Assembly (NCBI GenBank): GCA_030737835.1
Contig: CM060856.1
Span: 20,085,941 to 20,149,940, forward strand
Source of the DNA: Acorus gramineus
Lineage: Eukaryota > Streptophyta > Magnoliopsida > Acorales > Acoraceae
Reading direction: 5' to 3'
DNA: 64,000 bases
In this document: positions 23,596 through 35,100 of the stretch, piece by piece
How positions within the stretch are numbered: position 1 is the stretch's first letter
Layout: each line of letters begins with the position of its first letter
Program-made: the position numbers and the translations under genes
The notes under the pieces: model-generated
What the model saw: only the letters and a program-made list of their open reading frames with translations
Databases searched by the model: none
What the model was told of the DNA's origin: nothing

Positions 23596-26500
23596 GGGGC
23601 CGTTTGGTTCAGTGGAAAGCTGAATTTAAATCCTGATTCATAAGTATATATTATATAAATCCTGATAAGTTTTAATCAGTTTAGAAGAAAAAAGTGTTTG
23701 ATTCAGCGGAAATTATAAGCACTTATGAAAATAAGTGTGTTTGGTTCAGTACTAAAGAGTAGAGCTTATGCTAAGGGTGTTTTGGTCCATTTAATAAGTG
23801 CTGAATGTAATTTGATGTTTGGTTGAAAACTTGATTATTTGCTTATTTTTGCATTTATAAAAAAAAAGATACTTTGATATATGTCTATTTAATAAATTAT
23901 TATATACTGCACTTTGATTACTTGTTAGAACCTCATATAAGCCTATACAGATTTAAAAAAACAAACATGGGTCTTGTGTGATTTTTATGACGCGGTAATA
24001 TGCAATCTATATTTTGTATATATGAAAAGTCATAGTAATGACATACTTGTTAAAATTTTGAAACAATTTTCACCTAATAGTGGTAAAGCTACATATCATG
24101 TTATATGACATTCAAATTAAATACAAGAGAATATTACAACATCAGATGATTCAAAAAAAAAAAAAAATTCCGATCATCAAACATAAAACCATATACACAG
24201 ACATAGTACTAGATGCATATATTTTCATGCTACCATAGATTTTTACATGAGAATGTTACAATCCTTCTAAAATAAAAAAAATTCTGAGCAGCTAATATTT
24301 ACATTACATTGTTGGTTTCATAATCCAACTTTTACAGTCATTTGATGGCCAGGAGTACAAGCAAAAAAAAGATCACAAACACCATCAATATAATACATAA
24401 GCATGAGCAGCATCCAAAGATGAGTAACCCTGTGGGGCGTGCAACTGCGGCGGCCTTCTCCACCTTCTTCTGGACTGGGACCGAAAAATAATTGGGTCCA
24501 TGCGCCCGACGCAATTCATCAACTCACATGAAGCATTGTGGGTGTTCCTGATTACATGAATGACAACAAAATACATCAAATGATATCATTACACAGTATA
24601 TAGGGATATAGAAATAGCAATTCGGAATGGTTTACACTGTCTATGAAAAAATCATTTCTAAGTTATCTCAGCTTCAAGGAATGTCCAATTGGAGACTGAC
24701 CAACCCTATGGATTGAACCGAAAATGATTTTTTCATGGAGCAAATACAAAGTCTGTAATTCAAATAATATAAATCACATATTGCTCACACCCATAAATCT
24801 TTTTTCCCACCTTCTCCCTAAAATATTGTTATAGGAATTAACACAGGACAGTAATAGAGTGAAAATACTAAAGAATTGCATGCATTTGATAAAGGGTCAT
24901 GTGAAGGGTCATAAATAATAATAATAAGAAGCCACACATCACAACAATTGACAAATATGCATTTTTTTATAACATTGGACTGGTTCCATCTAACATAAAT
25001 ACTAAAGTTTGGGTTTGAATCATTAATGTCCTTTGAGAAATGCAAGAACATTTTGTATAGGAGCTTCATAAACAGGGGAATGAATATAGAGATTGAACAA
25101 ACCTCCACATACTCTACTGGTGTTCCTAATGAAGATCAACTTCTTCAAAGATTAATAAACAATATCATATTTTCTAAAGAAAAACCAATAGGAAAGCCCC
25201 ATGGGAACTGAAAACATAGATATAGTACCACAAATCCATGCATCACCAATCAATGAAATCATTATCTATAGACAATCCCAATACATCAAATCAACAAGTT
25301 TCGCACTAACATCTATAGCCTATTCAATGGTGGCAAAGAAAACAAAATAGTGACCATAATATAGAATCATAGAATCTGGATACCCCAAAAAACAGGAGAC
25401 ATTCAAATTAAAAAAATAAACCATCTATAAACCTGTTTTTGCAGGAACGAATAAAAAAAACCAAAGATGCACAAAATCAAACAGAAAAAGTCTAAAGATT
25501 CTAGGATTTCCAATCCCTTCAAAACAAGTTCATCAGGTCCTACTCTCTGTCACTCCACAATCAAATCATCCAACCGAAGAATTATTTCCCTTAAAAAAAG
25601 AAAAAACAACAAGTCATTCAAAACCCTCTCTAATGGCTTCCTTAAATTCTCTGGACATCATCATTATTTCACCACTCAACAGAGTACTCTATCCACCTAT
25701 CCTCAGCTAACCTATTCAAGGGCCTAGTTTTTGCTCTGTACATGAAAACACCTATGAAAGTAACATTACCCATCAACATAATTTGTCGTGGTTTATTAAT
25801 TGAGCACTCTGTGTCTCCCAGATGCAAGCAAGCATTGTTGGGTCTTTCCCAATGCCTATAGTCCATTTGAACAAAAAGCCAACAGCAGGGCATATTTGAA
25901 AGCTTGTTTGAATCTGGTAAGATTTTTCAACTATTGCTGATTTTTTTAAATATGTAGCTTGAGTTAGACAAAAACAGTGGGATCTTTTGATGATAATAGT
26001 AAAACCTTTTATACTGGAAGATAGAGATATCATGGAAATTTTTTCTTCAGTCTTCAGTAAAATATATGCATATACATTGTCAAGTAATCAGTCATTGGAG
26101 CTCCCAATAACAGAAACCCAAAAGCATGAACATCACCTCAACTTCTGAAACCCCAAAAAATAAAAACCCACCTAAAAAAAACCCCCACAAAATCTAAACT
26201 AACATCAAACAACCAGAGATTAAAAAGAAAAACCCCATCCATACCTGATCTTCTACAAAAACAATGCTAAAAAACTCAACCCAATAAACCCTTCAAAAAA
26301 CACACACATTTCGACCTTCTCCCTAAACATTCATTTCCATAAAACCCTAAACAGATTTTGATACAATAGATCTAAAGAAATACATGAACGGAGGAGATTT
26401 GGTAGGGTTTTACCTAGATAGTTGCTTCGGGAGGAGATCCAAAGAGGCAAAAAAAGCAGATCGGAACGTCCACGGTTTGTTGGAGACGGTGAGAGGGAGA

Positions 26501-26943
26501 TCGAAGTGTATCGATCAGTCGACGAACACCATGGCCGTTTCGTTAGGAGGCGGCAGATCAGTCGACGAACACCTTAGCTCGACCAGATGGATATTGGGTG
26601 TTTCGTTTGGTTCCTCTGTTAGGTGTTTCGTTTGGTTCAAAGACTGCAATCGGGGAAGAAAATAGAAGGAGAGAGAGTGTCAATACACTGAAAATGGGTT
26701 TATATACCCTATGTCAATACCATTTAATAACAAGGGCAATATTGTCTTTTCATAGCCACATAAAATGTCTGAAAGCGTTTGCCGACTTTTTAAGTGGGTT
26801 CGACGGGCTGAATATTTTTTACTCAAAATGTCTGAAAGAGGATAGAAATAAGTGCTTCTTTGTAGTCCAGCCAAACAAGCTTAGCACTGATTTTCAGCTT
26901 TAAGCTGAATAAGCACTGGAAATAAGTGCAACCAAACACCCCC
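23596..26943. mobile_element. PIF/Harbinger-like element carrying gene-like sequence
   Basis: The ends are GGGGCCGTTTGGTT and, inverted, GGGGGTGTTTGGTT, flanked by the 3-bp duplication taa (23593-23595 and 26944-26946). Subterminal AGCTGAA and AATAAGTGC words recur at both ends. No DDE transposase is visible. On the minus strand the right side looks like a host promoter and first exon: TATATAAA near 26701-26707, a CT-rich leader, then CTAG|GTAAAACCC near 26404-26417. Near 24370-24480 the same strand encodes a lysine-rich stretch followed by a strongly hydrophobic C-terminus. This could be a captured gene fragment or the element's own gene. Confidence 0.6.
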
Positions 26944-26946
26944 TAA

Positions 26947-27604
26947 GTTTCTGATTCAATAACTCTATTTTTTTAATATCAAAACACGTAACTCTATATG
27001 AAGGTCAGAGATAACATGTTATAAAATATATGGTATATAGCAATTCGCGGAAGTACAGTACATTGTGAGAACACTTTAATTCTTGGCAGAGTATTTGAAT
27101 TGAGGCCTTGAGATCAATTTTATCCCTTCTGGTTATGGAAGATAAAAGCGTGTCAGGGAGCTGGTTTGGCAGGGTATCTTTGATTTTTAAGAATTTAGCT
27201 CTATTGTTCTGTCTTTATATGAACTAATGAAAATATTGTATATAAAGAAGCCCATATATATTATGATTACTTGCAATAAACTGACCAAGTTTTATTTGAA
27301 GATAATCATAAAGGCCTTATAGATAATGCACTCGTAAACAGTTGACAGCAGAATTATTACAGACAAGACTACTGAATGCAAGGGAAACTTTAACCTATAT
27401 AGTAATTTTGACATTGCCCTTTGGTTTAAGGAGCCATCCTTGTTGGCTCAAAAAAGCAGAGTGTATTATCATTTATTAAGCTAGTAGAAAATGCTTCCTC
27501 AAAAAATCTCATGAGTCCATAAAATTATACGACTAAGCAAATGATCTTCTTCGAAAAATAACTCTTATGCATAAACCCACTTTAAAGATGATACAGAGTA
27601 AAAA
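26947..27604. other. Intergenic stretch without recognisable feature
   Basis: AT-rich. I see no repeat ends, motifs or credible reading frames. Confidence 0.5.
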
Positions 27605-27754
27605 GCCAAAATCTCCCAAATCCTCATCCTGACGGTGACTTGGGCGTTATGGCTTGCGAGGAATCAAGTCATCTTCCAAGGGAGCACTTTCTGTTTTGAA
27701 AATGTTCGTGACTCGATAGAAAAGATTCATCTCGGATTTGGGTCGTTTTTGTGA
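27605..27754 (+). pseudogene. LINE reverse-transcriptase protein, C-terminal fragment
   Basis: An open stretch without a start codon ends at a TGA at 27752-27754. It encodes WALWLARNQVIFQG followed by an amphipathic tail. The WALWxxRNxxIF signature is the C-terminal region found after the reverse transcriptase and zinc-binding part of plant L1-type LINE proteins, or of gene copies derived from them. Nothing upstream in this frame extends it, so this is a 5'-truncated remnant, as is usual for LINEs. A pyrimidine-rich 3' region follows to about 27900. The fragment is too short to assign a clade. Confidence 0.6.
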
Positions 27755-29022
27755 GGGCCTCATCCGTTCTTTTCACGCGAGGAAGATTTATCATTGAGGA
27801 ATAGTCTCTTAATTTGCAGTGATACCGTGTTAGGAGAAGCGTCTTGTAGAAGGCTTGTCTTCTTTTTGCTTTCCCTTTTTTCTTTTCATTTCAATGTGCT
27901 ATGGGGCTATGAATTGCTTTACCAACTCTACTAAATGGGCCAATCTCTCTCTGTATCAGCAGTTACTAGTATTTTCAGAATTGAGAGGTTGCACAAACAG
28001 GTGAAGTCTACTTTAATATTGAATACCCTAACCTCATAAAGCAGATGCTCTAGATCAATTCAGACCTATCTCATCATGTGGTCCTTTCTATAAGATAATC
28101 CACCAAGATTTTGTCAAATAGGGCCACAGAAGTTCCTCAATCCTCCCCAAACTCATTTAAGTCCAAAGACTCAAAACCAATATGCATTTCTGAAGGACAG
28201 ACATCTTGTTGATAACATTATTGTAGGCTAATGTTCTGGTTAGTTTCCTTTGCATCATCATTTTGAATGGAATAACTCACATAAAACCTCGTTTAGATAC
28301 ATATAGGACTTATTCTTGGGTATACAGCATAAGTAAGTATAAATAAGGATAAAGTGATTTTGTGTTTGGTTGTTTTTGAATTATTCTCATTGGTAAACGT
28401 AAGAATAAATTTTTTGTTGTTTAGTTAAAATGCGAATAAAGTATTGATAAGAATTTATAAAAAGTGAAAAAATAATGATAATTTATTTGAAAAGTGATTT
28501 ATTAGAGGTAATAGCAGTTGATTTGATAGTGGGCCCACATATTTTTTTGGGTGTAATAACCTGAAATAATTTGATTCTACCCTCATTTGAATGGAAAAAC
28601 TCACATAAACCCCTAAAATTCATGCCCAAGATTAGGGTTCTTAACATATTTATTAAAAAAAAAACAAAGAGACAGACGACCAACAATTAATTGATCTCAC
28701 AGCGATCTTTCGATCTCATTATTTCCTTCAAGAAGAACTTGTCAATGAGCGAACTAACCATTTTTTTTAATGCAATTAAACATGACAAATAAAACACAAA
28801 AAATTCATGAGAAGCAAAACCAAAGAAGATGATAAGAGGGAGTGAACAATAGGATTCCATAAGAAGAGAGAGATTGGGGGGGTGTTTGGTACGAACGGAG
28901 GCGACGGGACTAGGGGAGAGGATTTGAAGGAGGAGGAGTCCACGTACAGTCTTGAATGCATACTCCATGTCACCTGAACTCGATTTCACATGAGCACACA
29001 CTCACCGACCTGGAAATATTTT
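27755..29022. other. Intergenic stretch with a 24-bp direct repeat
   Basis: Near-identical 24-bp words beginning TTTGAATGGAA and ending CTCACATAAA occur at about 28263-28286 and 28586-28609, enclosing roughly 300 bp of AT-rich sequence. The rest shows no gene I can support. Confidence 0.4.
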
Positions 29023-29031
29023 TGATTTTTT

Positions 29032-30347
29032 GGGAAACTAATTGGGGTCCTCACAGTCACCCCTTGGTATTTTTAGTTCTCTGGTGTATGTTTCGAGTTA
29101 TTTTTTGGTCCTTTTGGTTGAATCACATTTGTAGTGGGAAAATCTGGGCGAACGGGTATAAGACCTGGCCCAGGTTATAACCAGGTATCCTTCAACCAGG
29201 AGAGAGCGGCAGGATGACTCGTCGAAGGAATTCTACTAGCAAAGTCTTGCTCGAGGACCCCCTAACCCGAGCAGGGTACTTCGGACCGTGTCTCCTCCGC
29301 CAAAGGCGTTATGAAGAGGAGACCACATTTGCGACCAGATCAATGATGTCTCAATGATGATTGAGGCTGGTTGATCAGACTGGCAACTTATACCCAATAC
29401 GACCGTTGGGGCGTTCCCAAGATAACCATCATGACTTGGGTTCGAACCCGATCTTAACCAAAGGAGGAGGGGAACCATTGACACCGCAAGGCATGGTCAA
29501 GGCTGCTCTACTCCGTCGAATTGGCAGAGGTGTGCCCTGACCTAACAAGCCGCCTGCCACTACTTGTTGCAGACGCAGTTAGGGCCAATGAGAGGGTTGC
29601 ACGTGGCCAAGACATTATAACAAACCCCTAGTCTCGAATCCCAAGAAATATTCCATGTCAAAAGATTCTGATCGGGACAGAGAGACGTCTGGGCGGGAAA
29701 TGACGTGGCCACTCACTCGGCTACAAAGGCAAGGGAAGGAGGAGAGAGAAGGGGGATTCACAAGTAAGCAATTCTGGTTCTAGAATCTTCTTCTTCTTCT
29801 TGACTTCATATTCTCCATTCACTCACTCAAGTGACTTGAGTGTCGGAGTCCCTTTAGCCAGCACCATACCGGTGTCTCCTAAGCTCTCTTGGTGTAGGAT
29901 CTCAAGTGCAATGACTCGGATCTTCATCCGGAGACAGACCTCCGATATGACAACTCTTATTGAAGAAAAACACCCCCTTCAACATTATTTCTAGGTCCAA
30001 AGTAACACTTTTTTGTTGTATGTACCCTCCGGTTGTATATCGAAAATGTTGTTTCAACCTTTCTATCTGGGAACATTGTTAAGTATGTTGTTAGGTCATA
30101 AATAATGTTTGGTTACATTGTTAAATCTTTTCAATACACTGTTACATTTGACAAACATGATTTAAGTAAATGAAAAGGTTCAAAGATTACTTTTGGTATG
30201 CAAACGGAGGATACAGACAGAAAGTGTTACTTTAAAGTTTGAACCTAGAAATAATGCGATTTAACGGGACTTAGAAATAACTTGAAACAAACCATAGATC
30301 TAAATATAATAGGGGGGTGACTTTGAAGACCCTTAATTAATTTTCCC
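29032..30347. mobile_element. Mutator-type MITE split by solo LTR G
   Basis: After removal of LTR G and one duplication copy, about 460 bp remain. Inverted ends of about 100 bp start GGGAAACTAATTGGGGTCC and, from the other side, GGGAAAATTAATTAAGGGTC. The flanks are tgatttttt (29023-29031) and ttatttttt (30348-30356), which match at eight of nine positions. There is no coding sequence. Confidence 0.65.
29130..29981 (+). mobile_element. Solo LTR G (852 bp)
   Basis: It starts TGTAGTGGGAAAATC and ends CCCCCTTCA, with the exact 5-bp duplication acatt on both sides (29125-29129 and 29982-29986). The word GACTTGAGTGTCGGAGT at about 29831-29847 is characteristic of the downstream part of many plant Ty3/Gypsy LTRs, which supports the plus orientation. 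There is no interior and no second LTR. It is unrelated to family A and interrupts the Mutator-type MITE. Confidence 0.82.
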
Positions 30348-30356
30348 TTATTTTTT

Positions 30357-31433
30357 CACTCATACCAGCCTTATCAAATAATATATTAAAGATAAAGATA
30401 TGCAAGAATTAGAATTGAGATTTCAAAAAGAGCCTCTCATCCTTTATAAATCATTAAAAATAATGTAATGGTTCATTTAAAATTATAATCATTTATGTAA
30501 GGTATTTAAATATTATATAATGCAGTAATGCACATACAGAAATTTTATAATAATATACATCAAATTTGAATATTTTTAAAAAATATTTACATTGAAATTA
30601 ATGTCCACACTTTGGCTATTCTAACATCAAATAATTTTTTTAATATTAGAATATCAAATAAATGTTTGATATTTTAGATACATATTCCAAACATATTTAT
30701 AACTATATAATATGGATGTAACTTTATTCAAATCCCATATTACTATGATGAACTTTGTTATACTCATACAATATGAATATCATACAGTATCAATATCTCG
30801 TTAGCTCCATCCACTCACTATATTGAGATATATATATAACAAAAAAACATATTTTTTATAAATAATATCAATCAATTTATCTTTTTATAAAAGTACATAC
30901 CTTATTAAATAAGTATATTATTCAAAAAAAAATAAAAAAACACGTGCGTGGCTATTTGTTTTTTATTATTAAATAAAAAATAAAAAAACAAGTACTTCCC
31001 ATTTATTTTTTATTATTCAAAAAAAAAAAAAAATGGGAAATGGAATTAAAGAATAGAACACCACTCATTGATTCCACCTATTTGTGTTTGGATAAAGTGA
31101 AATTGAAGTAACACACTCTTGGATGAACAATAATTCTGAGACTATTCTACTCTTAATTTAACCCATCTAGCTCCATATAAAATGTCATAAAAATGTAAAG
31201 CACCACAAGTAACTTAAAAACTATATATATCTTAAGTTCGTCAAAATCCATCACAGTTCATACATAGCATTCATTACAACAAATGCCTAACTTCAAATTC
31301 AGCTCAGAAACAAACCTGGAATTATGCACAGCAAGCCACATCCAACAAATCAACAACAACAAAAAAAAAAGCAAATGTCATTCACAAACTCTTGTTTGCT
31401 TTTCTTAAGATGGTCCAACAATTGCATCTTGTC
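30357..31433. other. AT-rich region downstream of the TLP gene
   Basis: No gene or complete repeat was recognised. The part next to 31434 presumably contains the 3' UTR of the TLP transcript, but I cannot place a polyadenylation site with confidence. Confidence 0.4.
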
Positions 31434-32187
31434 TCATTCACAGGCCAGTTTGGTATCAAAGCTGCTCAAGCAAATACCGAAAGCCTGGAACGCTGACAAT
31501 GGGTAACGATAGTCCATGGTGAACAGATCCTTACCTATCTTGCCAAACTGGAGTATTATCTTCTCATGGTCGGTTGACCCCGATGACTGTGAAGTGGTGG
31601 CGGTGGCGGTGGCGGCGAGGGGGTTTACAATGCCAGCTTGTTCACCCGATGCAGCTATCAACTGGAAGTTCTTCACTGAGGCAACGGTGACCCGTCCACG
31701 GAAATTGAGGCACCAACACTGAAGTTGCTCATGCCATCTCGGGGCCTTGTTTTTCAAGACAAGTGGCTCGTGCTTTCCAGGAACATCAACCGAGACCTCC
31801 GTGAACCGGGTGCTGCTGGCAAATCTGGTTGAGTCGGAAAACTTGGACTCCTCAAGGACTCGCTCCATTGAGTGGGAGAGAGAGAGGCTGGAGAAAGAGT
31901 CCTCGAGGGACTCAAATGGGTGGTCGTAGTAGCACGGGACTGAACCATTGGGTTCGAGGGCAGAGGCAGGGATGGAGTGCATGGTGCACCGCATTCGACG
32001 GGGTCCACGTGTCCCAAGCATGTTCAGCTCATAGGCAATGTGGGCGATACCATAACTGCCCGAAGGGACTTTGGGGGAGACCTTTTGGCTGTAGAAACGA
32101 CGGCTGGAACGCCCAGTGGATGTCACAGCCCCGCTGTAAGGGGGCTGGCTGTCGTAGACGGCAAATTTGGTACCCAGAAAATTTGAC
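31434..32187 (-). CDS. TLP exon 4 (most of the Tubby domain)
   Basis: It encodes residues 186-435 after a split codon. The acceptor is TTGCATCACAG. A low-complexity alanine/threonine/serine insert ([14 protein letters not shown] region) sits between the [13 protein letters not shown] and [12 protein letters not shown] segments, as in other plant TLPs. It ends with the conserved TLP C-terminus and a stop at 31434-31436. Confidence 0.95.
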
Positions 32188-35100
32188 CTGTGATGCAAGT
32201 AAAACAGTAACATCAAGTTATATATGAATGTTTCAGGTACACTTCAATTATTGCTCGAAGTCCCTGCACTCACATGGCACCATATTTCTCTATGTCGTCT
32301 TGAACTTTTAAGCTTGTATGGATACCGAAACCAGAAAAGCCTTTTCCCATAAATTATTAAAACTTATGAGGCTAAAAAATATGTTGAAGCATAACAGACT
32401 ACAAATGTATCATTCGCACTACAAAGCTTGAATTGGTTACTTTTTTTTTTTTTAAGATTGGTGCCCTCAGGATTTGATCCTTGATCATCCTTTACGGAGA
32501 GGTGTTAACCAACTTTTCCAAAGCTTGGCTCCCATTAATAATACAGCTTTTCAAATGCCTTCTCAATTTCACTTCAATGCAACTTCATAGTGAAATTTCT
32601 TGAAAGATGATTTTCAACTTACCACCAGCCTATGAAGCACGGACACGGGACACAGTGACACATTAACACAGACACGGCGACACGGCAATTCTTGAAAAAA
32701 TAGGACACGGGTACAGCAAGGACACGGCAACAAATAAATATATATCACTATTTTATATAAACAAACACATTTCATTTAATTCACTATTTATAACCAATTG
32801 TATAAATTAATAAATCACTGTTTTTATAAATCACTGTTTTAAACTAATAAATCACTATTGTTATAAATCACTGTTTTAAACTATAAATCATTGTTTTAAA
32901 CTAATAAATCACTATTTTTTTAACCTTAAGAAAGAGATTTTGTTTAAATGAGTTGTTCTAGGCTGAATACTTGTGAGCTATGTTTGGGCCTTCCTTTTCT
33001 TTTACTTTTTTACTTTTGGGCTGAAATTGGCTGGGCCATGTCACAGGCGTGTCCTAGGCCGTGTCCTAACTATGTCCCATGCGTGTCTCAGGCAAAACGA
33101 AAGCAGACACGGCTGGAACTGTGTCCGACACGTGTCCGGGCCGTGTCCACGTCGTGTCCGTGTCCGACACGTGTCTAACATAGGTACGGGGCCTCCAGGG
33201 AAGTGTCCGTGCTTTGTAGCCACCAACTTACAGAAATCCTTCAAATACACCAATCAATGATACAATTGCTTTAACAAAAGTGGATAGCATGCAACAAAAA
33301 TAGGTATCACAGTAGATATACAAGTCTAATTATATATATAAAAAACATGACAGACTAGGTTTTATGCATTTGGGACAAAACAAATTTTAGAAGGCACAAT
33401 TCATCAAAAATACTGTAGGAAAAGAAGATGCAAACAACAGAAGGTATTCATGTGTATGCATGTAGATCACACCTTAGCTTTCCCATGTAGTTAACACTGT
33501 TGCGAGAGGCATCATCTGCAACCATGGATATAATGTACTCTGCATGGGTAGGGCGCCTGATTTTTCGAGCAGCAAGAAGAAATTTTCCATTTTCTGCACC
33601 AAAACGGAATATTAGAAACAATGAAAATATTTGAAATATTGAACCATATGCATATAACTGGTTGTGCAACATGAGAAACCAGAATTCCAGTACCCTAGAA
33701 TCTGTTTATTAGAAAAAAACAGAACTTTTCTTCAAAATAATAATAATAATAATAATAAAACAGAACTTGGGCCAAACAGTAGTTAACAATAGAGGTAAAC
33801 AGTTTGCAATGATAAGGACTCAACTAAGCTATTGGAACCGTCGCTGAATAATACAATTAAGAGAAGATGAAATCTGCATGTGTAGGGCAGCATAAAAGAT
33901 GGTATAGGCATGTTACTCAAATAAAAATTCCATTAAGGATTATTTACCTTACCTCAAAGATATGTATATATTAAAATCAGATGTCATCAAAGAAAGTACT
34001 TAATTAGTATAGTTACAAACGTGTTTGGTTCAGTTCGTTGGACGTATCTTATGTGGCTAAAGGCATACATTCAAATCACTCCGAGAGATATCTGGATGCA
34101 AGAATGGCATTAGATCAATACCTCAATCCACACGGTTTCCAGTCTTTCTTCAATTTACATATTTAATCTGAAACAAGTTTATCAAAACTAAAAACGCCAG
34201 CACCAGAGGAAGATTATTTACATCAGTGCAGTTAGTTTAGCTAAAATCTATTTAAAATAAAATTCAAAGTCATCACTGAGAAAATTTAGATGTGTATAGT
34301 GTCAATTTCAGCATTGGACCTTATGTTGTTGACTGCTGACTACTTTATATGCTGGGATAAAGGGTTGACGATACAACTTCAGCAATGTAATTAAAATTAT
34401 ACAGTGCGCTATCAATATACAAGTACTGCATGTAACTATAACACTACAGAGCTTGAAAACATTACCATAACTCCATTTCAAGATAAAAGTACATACAAAT
34501 CTTTTTTCCTTCCAAATTAAATGGCTCATCTGAATCTACTCTGATACCTAACTAGGTAATGGGTATAAATGAATGCAAGCAAAATGTGCATGATCAAGAG
34601 AGTAAAACAGTCTTCTGCATCACAACTAAAAGCCATCAATACATGATACAATGTATCCACAAAGATAAACAAATTTAGAAGTACAATGAATTATATGACC
34701 AATTTTATTCTCATAGAGAGCATTACGATCCACCATACGTAATTAAATTTATTTTGGTCAAAGACAGTAGCCATCAAGAACAATGTATTTTACACTTCAT
34801 GCATATCCTGCTGGACTATACCAGGGGCAGAACAAGGACAACAAACAATTTCCAAAACCTCATTTCCTCCAAGCACAAAACAATGTATACCCAAGACTCC
34901 ACAGCATGGATGCTTCCTAAAGGTCATGGGGTTTATAAACAAAATAAGAATATTCCACCACAGAATATAGAAGAAAATTGTTCGTTCAGCCAATATATAA
35001 AAAAACACCAACAATGCAAAACCTCCTCTATCATCCAACCAGTTCCCAGAGCATATGTTTTTTTGTTTTGATAGTACAAATAACAGTCGAGGGATCCATA

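Noticed and set aside
29236-29484. 82-codon ORF on the minus strand
   Set aside because: It lies wholly within solo LTR G, antisense to it, with no domain.
32441-32530. Possible tRNA-like segment in TLP intron 3
   Set aside because: GGATTTGATCC resembles a B box, but the cloverleaf cannot be formed and no anticodon arm is visible.
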